A stretch of DNA of 64,000 bases from Acytostelium subglobosum LB1 (taxonomy: Eukaryota > Evosea > Eumycetozoa > Acytosteliales > Acytosteliaceae): positions 62,001 through 126,000 of the forward strand of contig NW_012236503.1 of the NCBI RefSeq assembly GCF_000787575.1, in the 5' to 3' direction. The notes under the pieces are model-generated. The model was not told the DNA's origin. It made no database searches and worked only from the letters and a program-made list of their open reading frames with translations. The position numbers were made by a program, and so were the translations under genes. Below are positions 36,101 through 47,495 of this stretch, in pieces; the stretch's first letter is position 1, and each line of letters starts with the position of its first letter.

Positions 36101-39100
36101 TTATCGCTGTCCTTTCATCTTCTTTGACTTCTTCTTCTTGAAGCTGCCATCGTCCTCCTCGTCAAAGGCTACCTCATCGTTGAGCTCTTGTTCCTTTAGC
36201 TGTTGTTGTAGTTTCTCCTCCTTCAGTCTCTTCTTCTCTTGTTTGGCGGCCTCTGCACGCAGCAGATCCTCGACCATTCGCATGTCCTTGGCGGATCTCA
36301 ATCCCAACTCCTTCATAACCAGCTTCTTTCTCTTTTCTTGTTCTGATTCGGCTGTTGTTGTAGCAGTCGTCGTGGTCGTTGACTTTGTCTTCTTTGATGA
36401 TCCTGTTGCACTGTTGTTGATGGGCAGTGTACTTGATGGTGCATTGGACTCGCCATTCAACATGAGGTCGTTCTCGTCTTGATCCTGTGCATCATCTTCA
36501 TCCTCTCCATCCTCATCTTCGTCCTCGTCCTGGTCTTCATCCTCGTCTTCTTGGTCGTCGTCGTCCTCATCCTCGTCCTGTTCCTCCTCATTCTCTTCGG
36601 CAGCATTGTCGTCTTCGTCATTGTTCTCCATGTCCTCTTCGTCGATATCCATATTATCATCATCAAGACCCAGCTCAGACTTGAGTTTCGCCTTCTCCTC
36701 TTTGGACAATGGAACCATCTTGACAGTGATCGATCTGGCTTCAGTGACCTCGCTGATGATCTTTCCAGCGCGCACCGTCATCTTCTTCATCAACAACTGG
36801 CCCACCTCCTTATCAAACATATCCGAAGGGAACACCAAGGACACCTGCACCCTGAGGCCATGTTTCAAGAACTCGCTCAGTCTCTTCCTCTTCATCTTGA
36901 GGTCTGCAGGTTGGATCGTTGGGGATATCTAAATGTGGAAAGGGACATGGTTAGTTGTTATAAGGGGACGAGGGAGTGAGCTGTTGACGGGAGTCCACAT
37001 ACATATATGATCTTCTCCTTGCTCTTCTCCTTGCTCTTGATCTTGACCTTGTCCTCAAAGGTTCGGATGTACTTGGACAGATCCAGGATCTTGACGATGC
37101 CTTGTTGGTTGTCCTTGGGCGCGCTGACCAGGAGGAGGTCCAGACTTTGGTTCTGGGCCAAGCGCAGTGCGTTCATACCAGACATGTTGGTCTCGATCAA
37201 CTTGTTCTCCGCGCCAATCACCTTGAGATTGTTCATGTGTGTCAGGTCGTTGTTGTACCTCAGCGTCTTCATGTTGAGCTGGCGACACGCCCGCACCACA
37301 CGGATCTTGAGCTCTCTCTCGGGATTGCGATACTTTCCAAACACCTTGAGCTTGGGGCCCGTGTCCTTGGCCGCCTCGGCCGCCGCCTCCTCAGCCTGCG
37401 CCTCCTCCTCGGCCATTTCCAACTCTGCCTCATAGGTGGTCAGGTCCAGCTCCAAGTCCTCATCCAAGTCCTCCTTGTCCAGATCCAGATGATCGTCGAT
37501 GTGTGCCAGGTCGGGGTCGAGTTCCAGGTCCTCGTCCAGACCACCAACGGTCTTTCGCTTGACGGCTACCTCTGGCTCGTCGTCCTCGCCCTCGCGTCTC
37601 TTCTCCTTCATGATGGCCTTGTATCCACCGCTCTCCCTCTTAGGACGCTTGGCTCTCATCCTCTCCTTCTTGCTGCCACGCTCCTTCCACTCGTCGTCGC
37701 CGGCATCTTCCTCGACCTCCTCGCGCTCCTCCTCCTCCTTCTTCTTGGCGGCCTTCTTGGCGGCGTTGCTGCTCGTCTGGCGTCTCATATACTCCTTCCT
37801 GAGCTCCTCGACATCCTTTGTCGGAATCTTGTCGCCCGACGCGTCCTCGACGTCGGGGTCGATCACCGCATCATCATCCTCGGCCTCGTCCGGATCATCA
37901 ATGATCACCTCGTCCTGGCCCCTATTCTTCGTCTGATATTTGTTTCCAGTCTGCTGCTGATGGTGGTGCTGGTGCTGGGGTTGTCTTCCTTGATGCTGGT
38001 GTTGTTGTTGTTGCTTGCCAGGTTGATATTGATTGTTGTTGAATGATATGTTGCCGCCGCCACCTTGGTTCCTCTGTGTATGTGTTTGAATGATATTCTG
38101 TATCTTTGGACCAGTGTTGATGTTGTTGTTGTTGTTGTAGTTGTTGCCGCCGTTGTTATTGTTGTTGTTCTTTAGAGTGTCGTGCAACATATTCTGGCTG
38201 TTGACAAAGTTATTGGCTTCAACATTCAACCTCCTCAAATGCTTGAGGAATGTCTGTTCAGGCTGTTTGCCAATGGGTATGCTTGAATGTGTCTGTGCCA
38301 TATGTGTCGTCTGTGTAGTCTGTGTTGTAGTCTGCTGCGGGCCAGCAGTGCCAGTACCAGTACCACTGCCAGGGACGGGTGGCGTCTTGTTCTGCAGTGG
38401 CGATGGGAACTGCTTGGGATTGAAAGGGAATGTGGACTTGTTGTTGTTTGTGTTTATAAAGTTGATGTTCTTGAATAGGTTGCCCGCCTGTGACTGGCCA
38501 TGTGGCGGGGGTGGCGGCCTGAAGAACGGGCTATTAGTTGGCGATGTATTGACGCCCTGGGGAGGTGAGCCTGGTCCTGTGCCTGAGCCTGGTCCTGGTT
38601 TGTTCATGTTACTAATGACACCTGCGAAGCTAGATGACGATGATGGTGGTGGAGATGATGGTGATGGTGATGTTGTTGATGGTCCATTGTTGTTGCCTCT
38701 GTTGATAAAGATGTTGCTGTTGTTGTTGTTGTTGTTTGATGTTGAGATCTTTGAGAATGGAGTTGCTTTGGGATCTTGTAAGAATGATATTCTTGGCTTG
38801 GGTGGGACATTGCTGGCACCTCCAACTCCTCCACCAACACCAACTCCAGCTCCACTAGTAGCAGCAGGATTTGGATTGTTTCCAAACAATGGAGGCTTTG
38901 GTATTGTCTGCTGAAGTTGTTGCTTTATATTATTATTATTGTTATTGAAGATCTTTGGAGCATTATTGTTTAAGAACTGTGGCCTGTTATTATTGTTGTT
39001 GTTATTGTTGTTGTTGTTGCCGCCACTATTATTATTGTTGTTGTTGTTGTTGTTTGATGTTGTATATGATGCTGCTGATGTTGATGTTACATTATGTTGG

Positions 39101-39216
39101 CTATTATGACTATGAGGAGTGATCGCATAGCCATTGTTCAAATGCAATGATGCACTTGATGATAGATGTGCATATCTTGTTATATGATTATTACTACTTC
39201 TGCAACAATGTAACAT
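36101..39216 (-). CDS. IF-3-type translation initiation factor, probably mitochondrial, with long extensions
   Basis: Exons 39216-37003 and 36928-36101 join in phase 0 to 1,013 residues. The IF-3 core is only about 170 residues (about 640-810). It has the N-domain pattern IGAENKLI...SGMNALRLAQNQSLDLLLVS and a C-domain LKMKRKRLSEFLKHGLRVQV, then RAGKIISEV. Bacterial-type IF-3 dissociates ribosomes and checks the start codon, so a mitochondrial role is likely. The N-terminus (MLHCCRSSNNHITRYAHLSS) fits a targeting peptide. Before the core are about 600 residues of Asn/Gly/Pro/Gln tracts and charged stretches; after it a very acidic run and a Lys-rich end. Typical mitochondrial IF-3 is about 250-300 residues, so this is unusually large. 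Confidence 0.85.
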
Positions 39217-39552
39217 TGTTTTATCTGTTAGTATCTAATATATATATATCATGTAGTATTATATTTATATATATATGTGTATGTATAACAATGTCAATGA
39301 TTGTTGTTGTCTTGTTCATCATCACGTGGATCAAAGGAAGCTGACTCGCTTTCGTTCGTTTTACAAAGTGAAATTGTTTGTTTGTCGGGCTTGTTTTGAA
39401 GGTTTTGATACAGAATTAAAGTTTTTCGACTTTCAACCATTCTTCAATCAACTTCACATTTTCATTCATTCATTCATTTACTCATTCACTCAATCATTGT
39501 ATATATATATAAACAAACAAATAGATAATAGATAAGATAGATAAGATAGATA

Positions 39553-41359
39553 ATGTATAATGGTATTGGATTGAGAACACCTCGTGGATCAGGTACAAAT
39601 GGATATGTACAGAGGAATTTATCATTCAAGAATGTTAAGCCAAAGATAAATGATTCATTCAAACCAATGAATGATGATGATCTAATGCAAAAGCCAATAA
39701 GGAGAGCTAATGTCGATATTATACAACATAATGAGAAGCGTCAGATACAATTGGCTGTGGAGGAATGGGCCGTCTCCAATGAGTTGTACGACAAGGGCTA
39801 CACAGAGGACGAGATCGAGCATCTAAAATCAAAGAAGAAGAAGGAGATTGAGGAGCAGCGTGCTGCCAATCAATTGGCCGACCCATATCAGCAACAACAA
39901 CAGCTATCAGTGGAGGACATGCGCAGTCGTTTCGATCTCAAGGAGACCCATCAAGCACAGCATGTCAAGGATGCAGAGAACACACGTTTCCAGAATGCAT
40001 TGCGTCTGCCCGCTGGATACGTGCCGGGCGGATCGATGAACCCAAAGGTGCAGGCTGCCGTCGAACAGGGCAAGCGCGAGCGTAGGGAAGCCTGGGAGCG
40101 CAAGCAGAAGGAGCGTGACATGGAGATGCAGAGGGAGAAAGAGATCAAGAAGTTTCATCAAGAGTACAACAAGAAGAAAAGACGTGGTAGTGACAAGAGG
40201 AGGCATCACTCAGACTCCTCATCCTCGAGTGATAGCGACAGCAGTGACAGCAGCGACAGCAGTGATAGTGACAGCAGCAGTGAGGACGATCGCAAGTCAA
40301 AGAATAAGAACAAGCATAAGGATAAGAAGAGGAGAGCGTCGAAGGAGGCACCCGAGCCGTCAATCAAAAAGGAGGTGGTGAGGGATAGCAAGCCAGCACC
40401 TCCTACTCCTCCACAGGCATCAGACTCTCGACCAACTTCAATGGACGAAGCATCACCGCCAAGATCGCGTGCTGCTCACAGAGATGAGGATGACGATGCA
40501 TCAACGCCAAGGTCACGTGTCGCCAACAGAGATGACGATGAATCACCTCCAAGGTCGCGTGCCACCAACAGAGATGATGACGACACACCACCAAGAGGTG
40601 GAAGAAGAAGTAGTAGATCACCATCACCACCGCCTAAACAACAACCACAAGTAAAAGGTGGAGAATACCAGCACGAGCAAGGACACAGACATGAGCAAGG
40701 ACAATGGAGACAACAACAACAACTCAAAAGTTACAAAGATGTCAAGATCACCATCAAGATCAAGATCAAGATCAAGATCACCTCCACGACGAAATGATAG
40801 AGACAGGCGGTCATACTCAAGATCACCTCCAAGAAGATATAGACGCGATAGTCACAGTCGATCACCACCACGCAATCGCTCACCACCACGAAACCGATCG
40901 CCGCCACGCAATCGCTCACCGCCGCGCAACAGATCACCACCACGCAATCGCTCTCCACCAAGAGGCCGGTCGCCTCCACCTCGCAACAGATCCCCGCCAC
41001 GCAACAGATCACCTCCACGCAATCGCTCTCCACCAAGAGGACGGTCGCCACCGCCTCGCAACAGATCCCCGCCAAGGGGTCGTTCGCCTCCTCCTCGCAA
41101 CAGATCACCTCCACGCAACCGCTCTCCACCAAGAGGCCGGTCGCCACCCAGGGGTCGATCGCCACCACCTGGCAACAGAGCATTGCCAAGAGGACGCACA
41201 CCATCGCCTCCGCCTCGCAACAGATCACCTCCCCCTCGCAGCCCGAGCCGGTCGCCTCCACGCAACCGCTCACCTCAGCCCCGTTCCAGACGTCCAGTGT
41301 CCTCTTCGCGCTCTCCCTCTCGCTCTCGTTCCAGGACGCCACCAGGATACAGAAGATAA
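39553..41359 (+). CDS. Cwc21/SRRM2-type splicing factor with RS domain
   Basis: Exons 39553-40650 and 40739-41359 join in phase 0 to 572 residues. The N-terminus MYNGIGLRTPRGSGTNGYVQ is the hallmark of Cwc21/SRm300 proteins, followed by the cwf21 helix pair (about residues 60-100), which docks on Prp8 in the catalytic spliceosome. A basic-acidic middle with Asp/Ser runs comes next. The second exon encodes about 25 repeats of the RSPPRN type, an RS domain. The intron has a weak donor (GTAAAA) and the acceptor ACAAAG; without it the frame loses the RS domain after about 50 codons. The gene ends 41 bp from the DEAD-box gene, tail to tail. Confidence 0.9.
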
Positions 41360-41400
41360 TAAAGGTATATCTTTATTCAATCAATCAATCAATCAATCGA

Positions 41401-43273
41401 TCAATACACCTCTTCCTCTTCTTGGAAGGGATGATTCAGCATTCGCATCGAGTTCTCGTACTTTCTTGAGAGAAGGACATTGTAGATTGAGACGACGTGG
41501 CCCTTCTTTCCGAGGCGACCACAACGTCCAGCCATGTGAAGGTATGATGCTGGTGTCAGGGTGATGTTGAGGATGAAGACATGGTCCACGTCACTGATGT
41601 CCACGCCTCTGATTGAATTCTCTTTGCCTATATACATCACTGACTCTTTGTCCATCTCGCTGATCTTGTCTATTACTGGCACGCCTTCGTCGCCGTCCAC
41701 GCCAGCTGCATGATCACCCTTGTTGTTCCTTTGATTGGGATGCTGTTGTGGCTTGCTTTGTAGCTTGTCTCGTCGCTCACGTTGCACGCTCTTCACTTTC
41801 TTGTTGGCATACTGTTGGGTCTCGCGGCGCATTGCGTCGGCCATGAGCTCGTCGTCGATGGCGCCAATGTTAAACTCGTTAAAGTCCATGAAGTCTGTCA
41901 TCGCCTTGGCGTTGATGCCTCGCTCGCGCAGCTCATCAATCACCTTTGCAATTGCTGCCATCGTTGGGCATCACAGCAATTGCACGACGCGGTTGCAACG
42001 TGCGCCACTTGCTCACAATGGCATTCATCATGCCTTGTTCAGACTGCACGGGCACGAATGAGTGAGTGAGATGTGCTGGCACGCGCGGATCATTCATCTT
42101 GCGACTGATGATCGTGATGTACTCGCGGTCCTCATTGACCCAGTCGTTGCCATCGATGTACAGCCTGTTCCGCAGTGTCAGTGTGGCCGACGAGAAGATT
42201 GATTGGAAAGGGCGACGCTTGTGCTTATACTGGCTGGCCGGCTTTGACTTGTTTTGGATCAGGTCCAGCACGTGTTTGTCGGTCAGCACGCCAGCCTCGC
42301 CATCGCCACCCACGGGTGTCTGCACATCCTGCTTCTTGCCCGCAGCCGTTAACTCGATTCCTTGTTGCGAGAGCTCATAGATGAGCGATACACCAATGGG
42401 ACGATGCGCCTTGCGATTGAGCTTCTCCTTGTATGTTGCATTTCGTGACAATGCCTGTAGTAGCGCGTCGGCCTCGTCGTAGACGAGCATGCGCAGCGCG
42501 TCAATCGCCAGACGTTGCTCCATGATCATTTCATAGATGAGGTTAGGCGTGCCAACAATGATGTCTGGCTGTATCTCGCTCATTTGCTGCTCCAGCAGCA
42601 TCTTTGACGGGCCAGACACGGCGATGACCACGCTGGGCTTGTGTGTGACGTGTGCGGACAGTCGTCGGAACCATTCTCCAAACTGCCAGACCAACTCGCG
42701 GTTGGGTGTGACGACGAGGTATCGCGGGTAACTCGTGCGTTCGGAGCCCGCCATTTGTTTGGGACGGGCCACCAGACGACCCTTTGTGATGTAGTCATTG
42801 ACTATTCCACACATCAACATGAAGCTCTTTCCTGTGCCAGTGTCATCCACTATAAACATATCCTTGCCAGCGATAAGATGTGGCAGTGTCTTACTCTGTA
42901 TCTCTGTCGGTTGATCAATACCCATTGATTTGAGTGCTCTTTCAATCTCTGGATGTAATACTCCAAATGATGATGTTGATGACGATGATGATGTAGAAGT
43001 TGTAGTTGTTGATGTTGTAGTTGATGTTGATGTGTAGGTCATTCGGCTGTTGTTGTCCCAATGTGTCCATAATCTTGGTATATTGATTGAGTTGTTGTTG
43101 TTGATTATCCATGATTGAGATGATGTTGGACGTGATGACAATGTGTCATTCATAACACATTTGTCAATGTTGTTGCTGTTGTTTGTTCTTGAGATAATTG
43201 ATGATGAAGGCAATGACAATGAAGTAGTACCTCGTCCAACTCTACTACATTGACTTCGAAGTAGATGTAACAT
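41401..43273 (-). CDS. DEAD-box RNA helicase, probably mitochondrial, with a frame jump
   Basis: Two overlapping frames, 43273 to about 41960 and from there to 41401, together hold a complete helicase. Motif I is DDTGTGKSFM (a Thr/Gly variant of AxTGxGKT), motif II YDEADALLQ, motif III SSATLTL, then RGVDI and HMAGRCGRLG near the end (motifs V and VI). The N-terminus is Ser/Asn/Arg-rich and fits mitochondrial targeting. The frames meet at GATGGCAGCAATTG (about 41945-41962), where one base less would join them without loss; no intron fits. A sequencing error is the simplest reading, because the downstream motifs are intact. Substrate unknown. Confidence 0.85.
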
Positions 43274-43753
43274 TTCTCTATATCTCTCTTTATCTCTTCA
43301 TTCAATGAAACCCTGGAAAACGAATGAAAGTTGTCTCGTTCGTCTTTGTTTTGTTGAAACACAATTTAAACGATTTACAACATCCCAATCAATAAAACAA
43401 TCTCAATCAATTATACTATCACTATGACTATTACCATTACTTAACAGGTAAGTTGTAATAGTAACTAACAACAATCAATTGATGTCAGTATTGAAGTGGA
43501 GGGGTTGGATGAGAGCAGTCAGTCTAACATGGGCATGACCAAGAATTCAAACACAACTTGGCACACACAAGGTTGCATTGACCACATCTTCACTTTGATC
43601 TAAAATCTTTGAAAATTCCTTCAGTTGAGAAGGTGTCTATTATTAGTTGTTGGAATCATGGAGATAAATGAATGGAATGAATGAATGGATGGATGATTAT
43701 ACATCATTATTCAATCATTAATAACTTATACATATACTACTACTAAATACAAT

Positions 43754-45056
43754 ATGGGAAATACACCTGCCAAGACATCAAATAATACACCTCGTTTAAC
43801 ACCTGAACAACAACAACAATATGATTGGGATGTACAGAGATATAATGCCAAAAGGTTATGGGTATCAACTCTGCCAAGGAACTATGCCGTAGACCAATGC
43901 AAGACCAATGATCCAACTGAAGTCTTCTCTCCAAAGAGACCAAACACACATACATTCTCCAATGTCCAAGTCCCATCCAGTATGTATTCATTCAATGAAT
44001 GACCTCAATCACAGACTAACTAATTGATGTCAATCATAGTGTTCTCAAAGGGATTCACTAAACAAGAGGATATGACAGAGTATTATGATAATCTGGAGTT
44101 GATACAGAATAAGGTCAAGATAGTGGCGGCTCAGTTACTTAATTCAAAGTATTGTGTTGTATACTCTGGAGCAGGGATATCAACAAGTGCCGATTTACCA
44201 GACTTTAGAGGACCAGAGGGATGCTGGACCAAGCAAGATAAAGGTATCCGTGATGATGGAAAGAAGACTCCATCACTAACAGAGATTGTACCAACCTTTG
44301 CTCATATGGCCATCGCCAAGTTATGTGAGTTGGACATGATCAAGTGCGTGATCACGACCAATATGGACAATCTACATCTTAGATCGGGTGTTCCACATAG
44401 TAAGATAGTGGAGATGCATGGTAATTCATTCAAGGAGAGATGTACAGTGTGCCAGAGATTCGAATACAAGACCACTGAAGTGTATAATACCCAAATGACA
44501 AAGTGTTCAGCTGTTGGATGTACTGGACTTATGGTGGACTCTATCATTGACTTTGCCATGCCCATCAACGACGAAGATTGGCAACAATCCAAAGAGCATT
44601 CCGAACGTGTAAGTAATTTCCAAGTCGATCACGTGATCGACACAAGTCACGTGATCACCTGGCACGTGATCGACTGTCACGTGATCATATATATTGACCA
44701 AACTCAACTCAATCAAACCATCACAGAGCGACTTGTCCATCGTATTGGGAACATCAATGAGAGTACTGCCGAGCTGTTTGTTGCCAGAGTTGGGTCCACT
44801 AAAGAATGGTGGCAATTTGGTCATTTGTAACTTACAGATCACACCTTATGATGACAATGCAACTAGATTGTTCTGTACGACTGACGAGTTCATGTACTTC
44901 TTGATGAAGGAGTTGAACATCGAAGTGCCAATGGCCACTCCCAAGGGTGAGCCCATCAGACAACGCGATTATCCCGTCCAACCCAAGCCGTACTGGAAGA
45001 CCAGTGATCAACTCGACCCTGCAAGCTATGATATCCCATTCCGATTCCTCTTCTAA
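43754..45056 (+). CDS. Sirtuin (NAD-dependent protein deacylase), SIRT6/7-like
   Basis: Exons 43754-43979, 44040-44608 and 44727-45056 join in phase to 374 residues. The NAD-binding stretch GAGISTSADLPDFRGPEG and TTNMDNLHLRSGVP with the catalytic His in EMHGN are present. Zn-binding Cys pairs lie at CTVCQ and CSAVGC. GTSMRVLPSCLLPEL and NGGNLVICNLQITPYD fit the SIRT6/7 class, which act mostly on chromatin. A short, polar N-terminus begins with MGNTP, a possible N-myristoylation context, which would be unusual for a nuclear sirtuin. Intron 2 carries four CACGTGATC palindromes. The gene is tail to tail with the cupin gene. Confidence 0.92.
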
Positions 45057-45106
45057 GTACAGTGTACATTGTACAGTTACAATACAATACATCATATTTA
45101 TAATCT

Positions 45107-45442
45107 TTATTTCGAATGAACTGCCAGCCATACGGTCGGTGACTCGGTGTGAACTACTCTGTGGCGACGACCTTTTGCGATCATGAGGTTGTCGCCGACT
45201 GATAGATGGACTGCATGTGCGGGGTCCTCATCGTCGTCCAATGCTAATATCGCACTGCCGCTTACAACCATCACCCATTCATCCCAATCTTGATCGTACC
45301 AGAAGCCAGGCGGGCTGCATTGTCCATAAGACACTATACGTTCTACTCTTGCTCCTGTTGGGAAGTTGAACATCGGCTCAAAGTGTTCGACACTCTTGTC
45401 CTCTGGCAAGTCTGCCGCTATATTATTCTTTGTCGACGTCAT
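45107..45442 (-). CDS. Small cupin-fold protein
   Basis: A single exon of 111 residues. GQCSPPGFWYDQDWDEWVMV followed by VSGSAIL and VGDNLMIAKGRRHRVVHT matches the two conserved cupin motifs, including a Glu and a His in the expected metal-binding places. The first motif lacks the usual HxH pair, so metal binding is uncertain. Short bacterial-like cupins of this design are often annotated as unknown-function or as enzymes of small-molecule metabolism. No signal peptide. Shares an upstream region with CACGTG repeats. Confidence 0.85.
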   Translation of the reverse strand: MTSTKNNIAADLPEDKSVEHFEPMFNFPTGARVERIVSYGQCSPPGFWYDQDWDEWVMVVSGSAILALDDDEDPAHAVHLSVGDNLMIAKGRRHRVVHTESPTVWLAVHSK

Positions 45443-45481
45443 CTCCTTATCTAATTCTATCTCTCTTGAATTATTTCAATG

Positions 45482-45540
45482 TCACATGACAAACTGATCA
45501 CCTGACTTGTGATCACGTGATCAATGTCAGTCACGTGATT
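45482..45540. repeat. CACGTG palindrome cluster between cupin and transporter genes
   Basis: The 60-bp stretch contains GTCACATGAC, GATCACCTGAC, GATCACGTGATC and GTCACGTGATT. It belongs to the same family as the clusters in three introns. It lies upstream of the cupin gene and just downstream of the transporter gene, so it could be a regulatory site of the former. Confidence 0.65.
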
Positions 45541-45586
45541 GTTTGGAATTAATTTCACTCCATTGTCCATGGACCAGATTTCCTTC

Positions 45587-47495
45587 CTAGTGCAATATGG
45601 CATCGTTTATTGATGATTCATGGTTGTGTCTCGAGTCGAGTAACTCTTCGTCATCAAGGTTGGGCTCATTCTCATTCTCCTCTTTGGTAGCAGGTTCGTC
45701 CACAAGTTGCTCGGCTGGATTATCCATGCCAGCCGTAGAGTATGGCGAATCCAATGACTTGCTAAGAGGCTCTTGCATATCCATATACTTGAGAATGATC
45801 AATAACACAAAGGAGAGCACTGCGCAGAGTACTAGGAACCACAAAGGAAGAGTATAACTGTTGGTTCGACGCTTGATCAATCCAAGCAGGGGTGGGAACA
45901 GGAAGATGTTCAGGTTGTAGCTGGTACAGATGATACCGTAGGCTGTGCCCACGATTGAGATGTCCACTAACAGTGGCACACACGACATAAGAGTGGTGTT
46001 GAGCAGGGCGAAGCCCAGTCCAATGATGATGATCCATGGCAATGGGAACACATCGGTGACATTAAGTAGCGTGATTCCAATGCCCAGCAGAGTGCAGGCA
46101 AACATCATCACCTGGATCTTCCTGCCGCGCACGCGCTGGATGAAGTAGCCCGTGAGCATCGGAACGAATCCATTGATGATGGCCTCGGCGGACATGATTC
46201 GGGCGGCCGTAGTCTCGTCAAAGCCAAATTTGAACTCGAGCAGGTCCGTTCCAATGATGGCCAAACCAAACATGCAGTAGTATGATATGAAACAGATGAC
46301 ACTTAGCAACCAGAATCTCTTGTTTAACTTTGTTGCCATGTCCTTGACCTCCATCAACTTTGTCAAGAACTCGCCCACCTTTGATGTTGGCTCTGGTGTA
46401 TGTCCAGTCATCTCTTCAGCACTGATCACTGATATTGCCGGTGATCCCTCATCCACATCCTTCTCCTCAGTATTCATAGAGTTGACACTATTAATCTTTG
46501 TCAATGCTACCATACTAGATGTCCTATCTATTTGATCTGTGTTTGATTGTGTCAGTGCGTGGGTGTGGGGTTGGGGCTGGAACTATTCCAGCCTCAATCA
46601 ATCAAATGTTTATACATACCTGTCCATCTTAACTTCTCTCTATACTTTACTAATAATAAGTTCAAACCGAACTCAACAATGAATACAATGGCCACGAACC
46701 AGATGGCTATCTTGAATCCAAAGCTGGACTCGATCACTGGCAATAACAACAATGCAGCTAAATGTTGTAGACGTGAGATGTATGAGTGATCAGTGATCCA
46801 AGTTCTCAATAACATAAACATACTTAAATTGCCCCAATAGAACCAACATGCTAAGAATCCAACACATATTGGCACCTCGCTAGGTGCGTAGAATAATGGC
46901 TAATGTTTGATTGAGTGAGTATGATTGATTGATTGACAAGTGATGTTGTTTGGTACACTTACAATCATTGTAGAGGCACATGCCAATAGGGTCTCGCCAC
47001 CCATTCCAAGAAGGAAACGTCCTGCCAATATACCGCCATAGTTTGGCAATACCAGTGCAGTGAGCACTGATGACAACATGGAAACTCCACAAAATATAAC
47101 GCTTACGAATCCTGTACCCATAATATCAATGAGTACTCCTCCAAGTATAATCATAAACAGATTAGGTAGTGAATATATCGAGAACAGATATCCATACTGA
47201 ACATCGCTAATATGTAATATATCGTCTGTGATTGGTGTGTGTGTGTGTGAGTGTGAGTGTGAGTGTGTGTGGTTGAGTTTGAATGATTGATTGATTGGTC
47301 ATCATTCCAGTTTTCTTTGATTGATTGATTGATTGGATGATTGAACATACAATATGACCTGGAGAGTGCAACAGGTGTTGAGTAGGCAAGTTGTAAACCA
47401 TAGCCTAGATTGGCAATCAAGAACATCACCAAACATTTCTTTAGTGTGTTCTTTGATATCTTTGGTAAAGATGGCATCTTGATCAATGTACCCAT
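45587..47495 (-). CDS. Major facilitator transporter, MFSD1-like
   Basis: Exons 47495-47351, 47225-46963, 46899-46824, 46757-46620 and 46527-45587 join in phase to 520 residues. YGYLFSIYSLPNLFMIILGG and GRFLLGMGGETLLACASTMI are typical of MFSD1, the lysosomal dipeptide exporter family, and about 12 hydrophobic helices are visible. A Glu/Ser-rich cytosolic loop separates the halves and the tail has a LDDEELL acidic-dileucine-like motif, fitting endolysosomal sorting. The 66-nt piece 46823-46758 has GTATGT...TTTAG ends but is also open; reading it through gives 542 residues. Lysosomal place and substrate are inferred from the family. Confidence 0.87.

Noticed and set aside
37102-38914. Plus-strand frames of 314 and 257 codons opposite the IF-3-like gene
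   Set aside because: Leu/Val-rich translations are the shadow of Asp/Glu- and Asn/Gly-rich coding on the minus strand, where the IF-3 motifs are.
40704-41564. Other frames across the RS-repeat region, including one of 286 codons
   Set aside because: They read the RSPPRN repeats out of frame (His/Ala or Gly/Leu/Arg strings). The frame with RS repeats follows in phase from the Cwc21 domain.
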